Origin: Macrothele yani
Lineage: Eukaryota > Arthropoda > Arachnida > Araneae > Macrothelidae
NCBI GenBank assembly: GCA_039090855.1
Contig: CM077005.1
Location: 14,361,921 to 14,425,920, forward strand
Length of the DNA: 64,000 nt
Reading direction: 5' to 3'
Shown: piece after piece, positions 33,518 to 44,533 of the stretch
Position numbering within the stretch: position 1 is the stretch's first letter
Layout of the letters: each line of letters starts with the position of its first letter
The notes under the pieces: generated by a model
The model's input: only the letters and a program-made list of their open reading frames with translations
Told to the model about the DNA's origin: nothing
The model's database searches: none
Position numbers and translations under genes: made by a program

Positions 33518-36500
33518 TAATTATTTTACGCCAGAAGCTATGTGAGCCAGGTGTGAATGGTGCCACGAAGGTTCTCCCACTGCCAGCAAAATTCAAGACA
33601 GTTCAGTCTGCAGGCAAACTAATGGCTACTGTTTTCTGGAATGCAAACTGGGTACTCTTGGTGGATTTTCTTTCATGGAGAGCACCAATGAATGCACAAT
33701 ATTATTCTGCCCTCATAAAAAAGCTTTTACCTGCCATCTGCAAGAAAAGGCCAGGATAAGTGTTAAAACAGGCCATCCTGTTGCATGACAATAGTAGGCC
33801 ACACATGCTCATGTGATAGTGACATCCCCACCCTATAATTCTGATTTGGCTCCAAGTGATTTCTGCCTGTTTGGCCTACTTAAGGATCATTTAGGAGGGA
33901 AGAAATTAATGACAGATGAAAGATTACAGGAGTCTGTCCTACACTGGCTATGATAGCAACTACAGAGAGTCTTCCTCAGAGTTGAGAAAAGGGTGTTCAT
34001 GTTAAAAGAGAGAGTACCTAAAAAAGGACCCATAGGTATGTGCATTCCTACTACAGTAGTTTCTGTTGCACATAGAAAAAGTCCAGGTCAACCTTGATTT
34101 GCCTATATTGGACATTCTCCTGTTAAAAATGAGTTAAACTTTTTTAATCAGTAAATAATTTAAAAATACTTTTATTTTTTGATGAGTTATATGTTTGCAT
34201 GTACGTAATAACGTGACTGATTTATTAGTGAATATACCTGAACTTAAGCCTTTGAGATATGAGTTATAACTTTGATGCAATTAGTAAATAATTTTTTTGA
34301 AAAGTTTCTTTTCATTTCTTGACTTAGTTGTGCCTGTGTTTTTTATGTACACAATAATGTGGGGCTATAAAGTGATGTCATGATTTATTAATAAATATAC
34401 CTAAACTCATGCATTCATGCCTGATGAATGCTGTATTCAGTGACAAATTAGAGATTTTGCAATTGCTAGTCGCAAATTTGGATACAACTCTTTCCTTTGT
34501 GATTTTTTAAAAATTTGCTGCCTAAGCTGCCTAAATAAATTTGATTTTAAGTATATATCTAATTGATCTAAACTTATTTTTAGTAAGCATTGTAAAAAAG
34601 AAATTAATGCGTAAACCTTTTCTGTCCATCCATCCATCCATCAGTTTGTACACACCAATTTTTTTCTTTGAAATTTTCAAAAATTCTTTTTGTGATTTGC
34701 AAGACATTAAACAACAGCATTTAATGCATCCAAAAATCGTTCTGTCTTAGGTACATGCCTAACATTTCTATACATAGATACACTGATGTTGTTCCCTTTC
34801 CCCGTGAGTCCTTGTTCCAATTTAATGCTCTCACATGTCTGGAACTTCCATAATTGCCTTCAGAGCCTGCACCACATTCTGTTTAGTTTCCTTTATGGTA
34901 GGACTTGATGGTAGGTTTGGGTTTTAGAAATAGCCAAAAGTCATTTGGCACCAGGTCTGGAGAATATGGTGAGTAATCAAGCTGGGTAGAACCATTTTTG
35001 ATGAAAAATAATTTTACTGAACATGTGCTATGGCTTGTCACCATTAGTAAGAATCTGAGACATGCTGTGGAGGCTATTCCAAAATGGGATTTCCAGAACT
35101 GTTTTGAGCAATGGTAATGTCACTGGAATAAATGTATACCTGCCTTCCAAAGTGACTACTTGGAACAAAATTAATTTGGATATGTAGGTTTAGGAATGTT
35201 TGCTAATAAATCAGTTTCATTACTTTATAATCACTCTATGATCATTTATATATATATTTCTTCTGGAAACAATTATAGAATCTTTGATATGAATTAGCTT
35301 AGAGAAGTGTGCAGTAATTTGTTAAAATGAATGAAGTAAAATATATTAAATGGAAAACTAGTCTCTGGTGGGCACTGTTTCCACTGTTGCTGTGGCACAA
35401 AGTTATTTTGAACATGTCTTGTTCCAGAAGAAGGATGGGCTCATATGCACTCATCTGTATTTGCAACTTTTGAAAATACTCAGGTAGAGAAGGCATATCG
35501 CTCTTGGACTCCAGCAGTTAATCAGCCGCTGAACTGTCTGGTGGGCTCGGGTGCTTTTGTTGGTGAGTAGGGTACTCCATCTGCAAAACTCACTTTAGTC
35601 TTGGCTCTACAAAATAACCGCATCCCCAAACTCTGTTGCTGTAACTCACTGTTTGCTACTTCTACCTGCTGGTCTTTTGTAAGTCATACCAAATAGAAAG
35701 TGCCTTTCTAGTCATTAGTGCTTTTTTTTTTCTTGCTGTTACTAACATCTGATGCTTTGCAGAAACATTTGGCTTGAGTAACCATAGCTATTTGTATTTG
35801 CTTTTATATCCTTTTTTAGTGTTTACATATGGGAGTTATATTCTTATAAAACACCCTAGTGAAGTTAGCAATTAAGTAAAAATATATGGGAATTATTTGA
35901 GAAAACTGTTTTCTTATGTGAATTCTGAAGCAGCATTTGATTCTACTCTTGATGGACGTTCCAACCTCTGTGATAATTGATTGCGGTTCCCTGTCTAGTT
36001 TGATTCCCCTTCGTAAAATGCAGATAGTAAGTGGTGAATTTGAGTTCCCTGTGTTTGCCATGCAATAACATAGTAGGTTGCATGATGAGTTAAGGCTCAA
36101 TTTTAAGACCCTGAGGCCAAATTGTTTATTGCAAAATAGAGCCCGGGCCCAAAGTACATCAACCTGAGCCCAAATTTTTTATTGTTAAATAGACCGTGGG
36201 CCTGAATGAGCCTGAAACTTGTTTTGGTATTGTTAAAAAAAAATCTCTTCTCATTGACTTCTACTCTCTCTCCCCCCTACAATTAATCTATTACTTTCTT
36301 AATTAGGGAGTGGGAAATGGACATCTCTCTGTTTCTATAGCACAACCAGACAATTTTCTTTGGCTATTCATTTCCTCCTAAAGTGCTTCCAGTGGCTTGC
36401 AAAAATGGCTTGTGCTGCAATCTACCTTCATTCCTCAATAAAATTAGCAGGAACTGCTGTGTTTGGAGGCATTGAAATTTTGACAATGTGGTATCTACAG

Positions 36501-37944
36501 TTCTTAAGGAAGCTTTTCCTCCTCCTCCTCCTCAGAAATCCACTAATGCTTAGCCTGTGACATTTGCTCCTCAAGCCAAGAATGAATAGCTCTAACTAGT
36601 CCCCACTCCACTCCCAGAGCCAATTGTAGAAGAATTCCCTTTACCAACTCGGAAGTGAAATTAAAGACTCATATGCTAAATCACAGTGGCGGCCGATGAG
36701 AATTTTTCCGTGACTCACTTATAAACGTGGAAAGAGCGATGACTTCTGTTTGATGCACATAAAATCACAGTTAAGAAAAAGAAGAGAATTTTCTCAGACC
36801 CTGAACAATGACAAATATGCAGTCTGAGCCCTGGCAAATCTTTGGACTTTCAGGCTTGGGCTCAATCTGTCTCAGCACTGGTAGGTTGTAAATTGGATTT
36901 TGGTAATACAAGTCTTAAGAATGGCAACTTAGCCTCCAAGTAGTGGTCTCCATTGATGGTGGTTGGAAATTTTGGCTCCCTAAAAAAAAAAAAAAAAAAA
37001 TGCAGGCAACTATTAAAATAGGTAAAAAATGGTGTGTGTTGAAAGAAGACATTGAGTAGAAGGACTTGTTCCTAAAACAAATGAATTGATGAGATGCATG
37101 TATTGTGATCATATTATCCTTTCAGCATTCATATTTGTTAAACATTCTAATTGTAGGTTTGTCTTCTCTCTCTTTTTGTAAAGGGGAGTTGATAAGCATT
37201 CAGATAGTCTTAAGAATGCTGAAGTTCAATATGCTATTAGTTAAAAGTGCCTCTATTTAATATATGGCATACTATTTCATGGGATACTATCTGCAATTTC
37301 TCACATTTTGTTAAAAGAGAAGGTAGCAAGTCTGATGCAGTTCTTGCAAATAGTTGTTACTCTGTATAAGTAATCAATAGTTCTGTGTTCACAAGTGAGT
37401 GGTGATTTACAATATTGATTGCACTTGCATATTTATTTACACACTGAAGAAACAAAGACTGAGAACCAATGTTTAGGTTTCAGATGAAGTGTTGGCTCTA
37501 ACATATTTTACTGAGTCTGTTCTCAAGTTTTCAATGAGTCATGAATATGGCGTTTATTGACTGATCAATTTCCTTTTGTGGAACTAGCAGCCTTAAATTC
37601 AGAATAGGGCCTTACATGCTGGGAGAGAGTGAGTGAGTGTGTGTCTTGTGTTGCAGTACAGAAATCAATGGTAAAAAATGTTTCTGACAAAAGCAAATTT
37701 AGATAGACATGCAAAAAACATGTGATGAAGTGGGAAATCGAAATTGATCATCTGTTAGGTGTACCACAAATGTCAAATGAAATTTAGAAAAAATATGTGA
37801 AATTTAATGGCTTCAACCTACAACTAGAAATTTAAATGGTTGCATCATGAGTCAAGTATTAATGTGCTGCTTCAGATTTCATTTCAGTTATTTCCTAAAA
37901 TGCAAGGAAAAAAATTAAATAGGAAATGCAAGGGAAAAAAATTA

Positions 37945-37948
37945 AAGT

Positions 37949-37979
<31 letters not shown>
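37945..37979. repeat. (GT)n microsatellite
   Basis: About 17 GT units, interrupted once by GA. Seen directly. Confidence 0.95.
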
Positions 37980-38150
37980 ATGATTCTCATATTTTGTATT
38001 ATTAGATTTGAAGTACTAGAAACTGTGATGTTATTTTTCGCTAATTCTTAAAAAACTGCAGTAATGTTAGTGCCCTGTGACTCGTGTGGTATGTCTAAAA
38101 TGTGTTGTCTCCTTATTACTTTTCTGTTATGGCAGTGCTTCTCGCATAAT

Positions 38151-38257
38151 ATGTAACCACAGCTTCTTTGTATTCTTGTTGATTTTAAACAATTGTGCAA
38201 TGAAATGTAACCACAGCTTCTTTCTATTCTTGTTTATTTTTTTTACAATTGTGCAAT
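38151..38257. repeat. ~52-bp tandem duplication
   Basis: Two adjacent copies of a unit beginning atgtaaccacagcttcttt and ending acaattgtgcaatgaa. They differ by a few bases and by T-run length. Confidence 0.9.
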
Positions 38258-38702
38258 GAAATGCATTAGTATGAAAAGTAAATTATTTACTTATGTGGCA
38301 CAGAAATGTCATAATGCATTTTTCATCCATGTTAATCATGGCTTTTCTTTGCTAAAAACAAAAGTTTACCAGCTGTGTGATCCGAAAGATTTATTCTTTA
38401 TTTCAATTTACTTCCGATATTGGAGGTTATATTATTTAACGTGCATTAATGCATTTGCATTTTTGAACTTCACTTTTAGTTGGTTAAGTTCGATGAACAC
38501 TTACCGCACGTGGGGCTTGGCTTTCAATTCCTATTTCCGTTATGTGGATGCCGCACGGGGGTTTTTCATTTGGCCACGGGTCCGCTTCTTTTTTTTCCCA
38601 TTGGAAATTTATTTTGTCTCATCACCAAATGAGTTTTTCCTTTGCTGCATCCTCATTTACTTCAATATTTATTCATACCCGAGTACTTTCAGTAAAATTC
38701 CT

Positions 38703-39049
38703 TTACCGTCTTCGAGGGGACGTTTTGCTCCGACTAGCACGGACCGTGTCAGCTGGGCATTTTGGTGGTTCTCGCGGGCTGCTTCTGTCATCGGCTATCG
38801 CTTCTTCTTGGGCGTTGTGGCGCCATCTCTTGTTGGTCAGTGATCTCACTTTTCGAACTTTTTCATTTTTTTGCTCAATTTTAATTAAATTTTTCCAGCT
38901 GTTTCTCAAATTATTAGGGTCATTGTGGTTGCAAACTTTTGTCCTATTTTTTTCAATCATTACCGACTCTGCTATTCTGAGGTGTTTTTCGGATTTACAG
39001 CTTTTGATGATTTTTATATTTTCGAATTTAGGATATTTTTGGTTATCCA
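38703..39049 (-). pseudogene. C-terminal fragment of a Penelope GIY-YIG protein (left arm)
   Basis: Minus-strand frame LDNQKYPKFENIKIIKSCKS ... RIAESVMIEKNRTKVCNHND ... NLRNSWKNLIKIEQK, ending in a basic Arg/Ser-rich tail (SRSKTSPRRR). It is open throughout and keeps the reading frame that is broken in the right arm. The glutamate in RIAESVMI corresponds to the conserved catalytic Glu of GIY-YIG nucleases. The N-terminal half is absent. Confidence 0.75.
38716..38757 (-). other. Candidate degenerate hammerhead motif, left arm
   Basis: The minus strand reads cagctgacacggtccg...gtcggagcaaaacgtcccc. It resembles the CUGANGA...GGA-CGAAAC-GUC layout of Penelope hammerheads but departs at core positions (CTGACAC, CAAAAC). 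The mirrored copy is at 39605-39646. Confidence 0.3.
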
Positions 39050-39153
39050 AAAATATCCTAAATTCGAAAATATTTTTGGTAAAACATAACATTCAAATTG
39101 GAGGAAAAGTAAATACCATCAAAAATATAGTAATAAAAAATGAAAAAATAAAA

Positions 39154-39453
39154 ATGTTAGAAAAAGCAGGTATTTACTCAATTCCTATTACTGAAAATCC
39201 TCCAATGGCTTATATAGGAAGTACCAAAAATAAGCTTAAACACAGATTAAAACAACACGTAAAAAACTGGCAGAAAAAAGAAGAAAAAACAGCACTTATC
39301 CAATACTGTCTGGATAACCAAAAATATCCTAAATTCGAAAATATAAAAATCATCAAAAGCTGTAAATCCGAAAAACACCTCAGAATAGCAGAGTCGGTAA
39401 TGATTAAAAAAATAGGACAAAAGTTTGCAACCACAATGACCCTAATAATTTGA
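39154..39453 (+). pseudogene. GIY-YIG endonuclease of a Penelope-like element (loop and right arm)
   Basis: The frame starts MLEKAGIYSIPITENPPMAYIGSTKNKLKHRLKQH. GIYSIP and AYIGSTK are the two namesake strands, R in HRLKQH is the catalytic arginine, and ALIQYCLDN...FENIKII...RIAESVMIKK supplies the catalytic glutamate. Domain complete. A single missing G near 39405 shifts the frame to a stop at 39451; the tail continues in another frame (39450-39656, LRNSWKNLIKIEQK...). No RT is present upstream, so this is a 5'-truncated copy. The frame is AT-rich, unlike the GIY-YIG piece at 7067. Confidence 0.85.
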
Positions 39454-39604
39454 GAAACAGCTGGAAAAATTTAATTAAAATTGAGCAAAAAAATGAAAAA
39501 GTTCGAAAAGTGAGATCACTGACCAACAAGAGATGGCGCCACAACGCCCAAGAAGAAGCGATAGCCGATGACAGAAGCAGCCCGCGAGAACCACCAAAAT
39601 GCCC

Positions 39605-39646
39605 AGCTGACACGGTCCGTGCTAGTCGGAGCAAAACGTCCCCTCG
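39605..39646 (+). other. Candidate degenerate hammerhead motif, right arm
   Basis: Mirror copy of 38716-38757, at the junction of the endonuclease tail and the terminal segment, where Penelope-like elements usually carry a hammerhead ribozyme. The core differs from consensus, so activity is doubtful. Confidence 0.3.
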
Positions 39647-39911
39647 AAGACGGTAAAAGGAATTTTACTGAAAGTACTCGGGTATGAATAAATATTGAAG
39701 TAAATGAGGATGCAGCAAAGGAAAAACTCATTTGGTGATGAGACAAAATAAATTTCCAATGGGGAAAAAAAAAAAAGAAGCGGACCCGTGGCCAAATGAA
39801 AAACCCCCGTGCGGCATCCACATAACGGAAATAGGAATTGAAAGCCAAGCCCCACGTGCGCTAAGTGTTCATCGAACTTAACCAACTAAAAGTGAAGTTC
39901 AAAAATGCAAA

Positions 39912-40824
39912 ATTATTCTTTATTGATTTCTGTAGTACATCATATATCAGATGAGTGTAATCATGTATATCTATAAAATTATATAAGTATGGAAAATAAA
40001 ATGATAAAGCTGCATGATCCTTATTTTCTGTTTTTTTTATTTAATTCTATGGTGAGCCATGTTTCACTTGATTTGAAATGTCATGATCAACTCTGGTGCC
40101 CTGTAAGTCTGTGTTTCATTGTACTATTTCATTATTTCCATTTCGGCTTAACAATTTTTATTATGTGTGCCAAAAATATAATTTTCTGCTGCTTTCTGCC
40201 CTCCATTCCCTGGGAAAGAAGAAAAAAAAAATCTGTGTTTTAAGTGGATTGTTTGAAAATTTCATTTGTAGTCTAAGTAGGAAACTTTTCCTCTGCATGT
40301 CCTTGCTACTTAGTATTTTTAACATATAGGCCCTTTAAATGTAATTGTTGCTGGTGTAGACATAATACCTTCATCTCATTGCTAAATATTTTAATTGTTA
40401 TGAAAATCCACCCATAGTAATAACATTTTTGAAAGTGTAATAGGCACAGCCAAACTTTCTTTTTTTAGATTAGGAACTTGTTCAAGATCCAGTGGACAGA
40501 TTTGAAGGTTTATTTGTCATATGTAATGTGGCATCCATTAATTTATGGTTTAGTTTGTATATGATAAGCAATATAACTGTTGTGTATTAGTTTAAATTGA
40601 TGGAGTAACATGTATCTTTGGGTTTTCTGAACAATTTTTAGCTTTAATAGTTTAATTCAATGGTTTCAACCAATGGGTATTATTATCTACATCTTCAGGA
40701 CTGGCTATGCAAATCCGTGTAACACAAACTGCTTTGAAATAGTTTCCATATATTTTAAAAATTGACTGTTGTGGAATAATACCACATTCCAAATATATAA
40801 ATTTTTTTGTCTTTGTTTTTTAAG
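39912..40824. other. Intronic stretch upstream of the exon at 40825
   Basis: AT-rich sequence with no recognisable gene. It ends in a long pyrimidine-rich tract before the splice acceptor at 40823-40824. Confidence 0.5.
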
Positions 40825-40894
40825 GTGTCCACACGATCTGTAGTCGCCACCAGTGTGGCTCAATTGGCAGCATGCCAACTTTCCTATCTGTGTG
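40825..40894 (+). CDS. 70-bp internal exon of the probable MAP7/ensconsin-like gene
   Basis: Strong signals: tttgttttttaag before and gtaagt after. It is open in phase 0 (VSTRSVVATSVAQLAACQLS...) and ends in phase 1. It then joins exactly to the next exon: g+ct gives Ala, then DDKMSQSM. A Ser/Thr-rich patch in this position is expected after the FGSS.PR segment of the family. The phase-0 start does not fit the best donors of the exon at 26602 (phase 1), so either the gtaacc donor at 26731 is used or an exon in between has been missed. Confidence 0.6.
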
Positions 40895-41059
40895 GTAAGT
40901 GATTAGGTTTGACTTTTTGTTGCTGCACATCCAATTCCTAGTTTTTCCCAAGCATAACTTGGGTGGCTCTTAAAAATTGACCCTCGACGTTTAAGCCATT
41001 CCCGGCAGTTGTCCCTGAAATTTGTACTCTTCAGCATTGGGCTGGTCAACCCAGTCTGG

Positions 41060-41288
41060 GCCGCCCCGGTGGCGCAGTGGTTTAAGGCGCTGGCTTCTGA
41101 TTATTCGTCCGTAAGGGGTCCGGGTTCGAATCCCGGTCAGGCATGGATGTTGTGTTTGTCTTACAGCACTGGCTCTCTCCCTTCCCTGGAACCAGTGACC
41201 CTAAATTAGGGACGGGCGACTGCTTATAGCCCATTGAGTTGCTCACGGGGGTCGTTAAACATCCAATCAAAAAAAATAAAAAAAAAAA
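41060..41288 (+). mobile_element. tRNA-derived SINE, copy C
   Basis: Full-length, with A box (ggtggcgcagtggtttaagg) and B box (gggttcgaatcccggtcagg) and an A-rich tail. Flanked by a 14-bp duplication with one mismatch (tcaacccagtctgg at 41046 and tcagcccagtctgg at 41289). About 165 bp downstream of the 70-bp exon. Confidence 0.95.
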
Positions 41289-41318
41289 TCAGCCCAGTCT
41301 GGTGTATTCCAGGCTGGA

Positions 41319-41492
41319 ATTCCTAATGGTGGCTTCAGTTCCATTTGGTGGTGAGGAATCATGGCTATGTGTAATTCCTTATGAAAAAGATAATCTGTAG
41401 TCTGAGATTCCTAATGGTGGCTGCAGTTCCATTTGGTGGTGAGGAATCATGGCTATCTGTAATTCCTTATGAAAAAGGATAATTTGTAGTCT
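41319..41492. repeat. 87-bp tandem duplication
   Basis: Two adjacent copies of a unit starting attcctaatggtggct, at 41319 and 41406, with few differences (cttcag/ctgcag, gtgt/tctgt). Recent local duplication. Confidence 0.93.
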
Positions 41493-41527
41493 GAGATTGT
41501 GTGTGATCTGTATTATCTATCTTTATA

Positions 41528-42824
41528 CGAGGGGTGGCCGATAAGTATCTGGATTTTTATTCCTATCGATACAAAATCGTGTGTATGATTGTATGTGTGA
41601 CACTATTAAGACTACTTTCAGTGAAGCACTGTAAAAGTGGAGCAGCTTGATACTAATGTTAGGTGGCGTGGTCGATCAAAAACAATGGCTGCTAAGTTAA
41701 GTGTTCAGTTCGAGCAGTAGTGAAATTTTTAACAAAAGAAGGCGTGAAGACCGTGGACATTATGAGAAAACTTCGGACTGTGTATGGTGATGCGACTGTG
41801 TTTCATTCCAGTGTTTATGAATGGGTTGCGAAGTTCAAAGCTGGCCACGAGAGCCTTGAAGATGAGGCACATTTGGGTAGGCCTAACACTGCGGTGACTG
41901 ATGAAACAAACGGGTTGACGACTTGATTAAAGGTGACGGACGCATTCGGGATATTGCCGTAGAATTGGATATCAATAAAGATTCTGTTGGACAAATTATT
42001 CATGAACATCTCAGCTATAGGAAGATCTGTTCCAGATGGGTACCCTGAATGCGTACAGCGGTGCATAAATGCCAAATTCTAGACATTTGCAACGAACTGG
42101 TACAGTGCTATGATGAGGTTGACACATTCCTGGGATGCATAACCACAGAGGATGAAATGTGGATTCGTCAGTTCTAACTGGAGACAAAATGGCAAAGTAT
42201 GCAGTGGTGTCATCCGAATTTGCCCCCATCAAAGTTGGTTCGTCGGCGTCCAAGGTCATAGCTCTATCTTCTGGGACAAGCACAGTATCCTTCTGGTTGA
42301 GTACTTGGCAAAAAATGAAACAATAAATGTAAAGGCCTATGTGAAGACACTGAGAAAACTTGTGCAGCATATCTGAACTAAATGGCCAACATTGAAAAAC
42401 AATAGAGTGTTGCTTCAGCGTGATAACGCTCCCCTGCATATTGCTAAACCAGTGCAAGGAGAAATCACAAAACAGAGGTGGACCATTCTTCTGCACCCTG
42501 CTTACAGTCTTACAGATTTTCATGTTTTTGGTCCCTTGAAGAATAGTCTTTGTGGCCACCACTATGAGAGCATGGACGATCTGCGGGTGGCTGTCCGTCA
42601 ATGGATTCGCAACACCTGCTGATTTCTTTGCTACCGAAATGAATCGACACGTTGATCGATGGAGGAAATGCATTATGCTGAGCGGAGAATATGCGGAAAA
42701 GTGACTTTGACTGTTCGTACCACTGTCTTACATATGTGAGTCATATTTATGCATCCTGTATTTTTTTATTTCTCTCATGTAATTGATAGGAATAAAAATC
42801 TGGATACTTATCGGACACCCCTCG
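41528..42824 (+). mobile_element. Mariner-type transposon, full length
   Basis: 1297 bp. Ends: cgaggggtggccgataag (left) and cttatcggacacccctcg (right). The inverted match runs about 40 bp through ggatttttattcctatc. TA is on both sides (41526-41527 and 42825-42826). The transposase inside is broken. Confidence 0.95.
41685..42703 (+). pseudogene. Mariner transposase, broken
   Basis: Starts at MAAKLSVQFEQ (41685). It has a helix-turn-helix (KFLTKEGVKTVDIMRKLRTVYGDATV ... VYEWVAKFKAGHESLEDEAHLGRP). The catalytic motifs come after frameshifts: VFWDKHSILLVEYL, VLLQRDNAPLHIAKPV (second Asp) and LTDFHVFGPLKNSL (third Asp). This is the DD34D arrangement. About 340 residues when the frames are added. 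A stop right after EQ (41719) and several shifts silence it. Confidence 0.88.
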
Positions 42825-42865
42825 TATCAAGCAAAGTGTGGAAAATGTAAGTTTTCATCTGCAAT

Positions 42866-43440
42866 TGATCGACCACTTCTAAATAACCTAGAGATCTGAA
42901 AATTAGTATGCTTGATAGTTCTTAAGGTCAGGATACCTAGAAAAGTCCAAAAATCAAAATGACTGCTTTGGAACTTTGTCTGCTTGAATTTTTCGCAAAT
43001 TGTTTGACCACTTCTAAAAGACCTAGAGATCTGAAAATTGGCATGCTATTTTTTTTTTTTTTTTTAATTGGAGGTTTAATGACCACTGTGAGCAACTCAA
43101 TGGGCTATAAGCAGTCGCCCGTCCCTAATTTAGGGTCACTGGTTCCAGGGAAGGGAGAGAACCAGTGCTTTAAGACAAACACAACATCCATGCCTCACCG
43201 GGATTCGAACCCAGACCCCTTTTCGGACGAATGATCAGAGGCCATCGCTTAGACCACTGCGCCACCGGAGCGGCCCATGCTAATTAAATAGGTCTTAAGA
43301 TCCGGATATGTAGAAAAGTCCAAAAACCAAAATGGTGGCTTTAGAATATTGTCTGCTTGAATTTTTCTAACCTCTACACCTAGAAAAGCCTGAAAACCAA
43401 AAAAATTCAAAGTGGTGGCTTAGCTTTACTGTTCAAAGAG
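42866..43440. repeat. ~135-bp degenerate tandem repeat hosting a SINE
   Basis: Units contain gaccacttctaaa(t/a)-acctagagatctgaaaatt, then aagtccaaaaa.caaaat, then tgtctgcttgaatttttc. One copy starts near 42870, a second near 43006 and a partial third near 43370. The second copy is split by the SINE at 43049-43275. Confidence 0.85.
43049..43275 (-). mobile_element. tRNA-derived SINE, copy D
   Basis: Reverse-oriented: poly-T at 43049-43065, tail sequence, B box complement gggattcgaacccaga and end gcgccaccggagcggc. Flanked by the duplication catgcta (43042-43048 and 43276-43282). Confidence 0.95.
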
Positions 43441-44468
43441 CTGATAGTTTTAAAGATCATTTTGCCAGAAAAGTTGAAAATTCCATGAAATTTTGATTTA
43501 AAATTAAGTGGCACCAAAGCCTACTACCATTTTGCATCAAACTGTATTAACTGACATCACGAGCCTGTTCTAAATCGTGAAACAGTTACAGATCTACAAA
43601 CAAACCTTCGCCAGATTATAATATAAAAAAAGTGGTAACTTCGCAGTCATAATCCAAACTGACTGAAAATTTGCCAATGCTCTCAAAATTCGATTCAATC
43701 ACAATGTGTGGATAAAACCAATAAAGAATAAATGTTAAACAAGAATCTTGGCATAAGTTACTTTTCCCTTCCTTTAATTTTCTGTTCAAAAAGGATTTTA
43801 TAGATTCACCGTGTAGAATGGGTATGACCGCCAGTTTATTTGTAACTAAACTAAATTAGAAATCAAAAATTTGGCAGTTAATTGTTCTCTTTCTAGCAGT
43901 TGAAGAATAAAACCATTTTAGTTATCTTCAATCATAAATAGCTCCTTGAAAAGACAATGAAAAATTTAATAGGTGTTGTAACAAAACTATTTTAATTCAC
44001 CAAGCTTTTGTCTGGCAGCAGGCTGCTTTAGCTTGGCAAGTTACATTAGATGAACATATGACCCATTTAGAGTTTAACACAATTTTTTTTTTTAAGGCAA
44101 AAAGATATCTTTGTTACTACCAATTACAAATTTATTAGACTTTATTATTTTTTCAGTTATCAGAGTGTATTATTACCTTTTGGACATATCCTTAAGATCT
44201 CTCTCATAATAGCTCACTGTTTTGACATTTCTTTTTTTCAAATTTTAAAGAATCCCTCTCTTCAAACATCATGACTGTCATTATTATGGTTAAAAAAGTC
44301 CTCTCTCTTTCCACTTTTTGCATCAAATATTATTAAACAGTGGGTTTCACAATGGAGGACTAAGTGGTTGAAGTAGTTTTTTTGTTTCTATTATTTGAGA
44401 AGTTTTGGTATGGCAGTGATAGTTGGAAATATTTTTGGTTAACTTCATTTAAAAATTATTTTTATAAA
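43441..44468. other. Intronic spacer
   Basis: AT-rich, no gene or repeat recognised. Confidence 0.5.
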
Positions 44469-44495
44469 TAACACACACACACGCACGCACGCGCG

Positions 44496-44531
<36 letters not shown>
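44469..44531. repeat. (CA)n / (CGCA)n microsatellite
   Basis: A run of about 63 bp alternating purine-pyrimidine: CA units with a central cgcacgcgcgcacg part. Such a sequence can adopt Z-DNA. Seen directly. Confidence 0.95.

Positions 44532-44533
<2 letters not shown>

Larger units (their letters stand above)
31342..34103 (+). mobile_element. Mariner-type transposon split by another element
   Basis: Inverted ends share tcaagattgacctagac (left, 31350-31370) and its near complement gtccaggtcaaccttga (right, 34081-34097). TA lies at the outer edge on both sides. About 1.24 kb after removing the nested element. The transposase on the + strand is mariner-like: KFLV.EGLKSAEILPRLQAQYGDKML, VYDWCTKFF, then after the insertion VFWNANWVLLVDFL, ILLHDNSRPH (second aspartate) and SDFCLFGLLKDHLGGKK-like. 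Many stops. Confidence 0.85.
34104..38453. other. Long intronic stretch without genes
   Basis: AT-rich with no supported coding sequence. It holds an imperfect duplication near 34160-34420 (tgatttattagtgaatatacct and tgatttattaataaatatacct about 150 bp apart), a (CCAT)4 run at 34627-34644, an A-run at 36982-36999 and a region at 36090-36870 with repeated gagccc/gggcct words that may be a decayed transposon end. Confidence 0.5.
38454..39911. repeat. 1.46-kb palindrome of two inverted Penelope-like 3' ends
   Basis: Left arm 38454-39049, right arm 39311-39911, each about 600 bp and very nearly identical in inverted orientation. The loop is 39050-39310. Read outward, each arm holds the end of a GIY-YIG protein followed by its untranslated terminus; the outer ends are cttttagttggttaag/cttaaccaactaaaag and ttgcatttttgaacttc/gaagttcaaaaatgcaa. 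At the inner junction the segment ccaaaaatatcctaaattcg occurs in both orientations back to back (about 39025-39072), forming a second small hairpin. Differences between arms are few: the right arm lacks one G in the coding part. Confidence 0.92.

Noticed and set aside
36090..36870. Possible CAGTGCTGAG-ended hAT-like element with repeated gggccc words
   Set aside because: I could not find a convincing left end or target duplication, so only the words are noted.
38256..38843. 195-aa + strand open frame
   Set aside because: It is the antisense of the left Penelope arm; the minus strand carries the recognised endonuclease tail.
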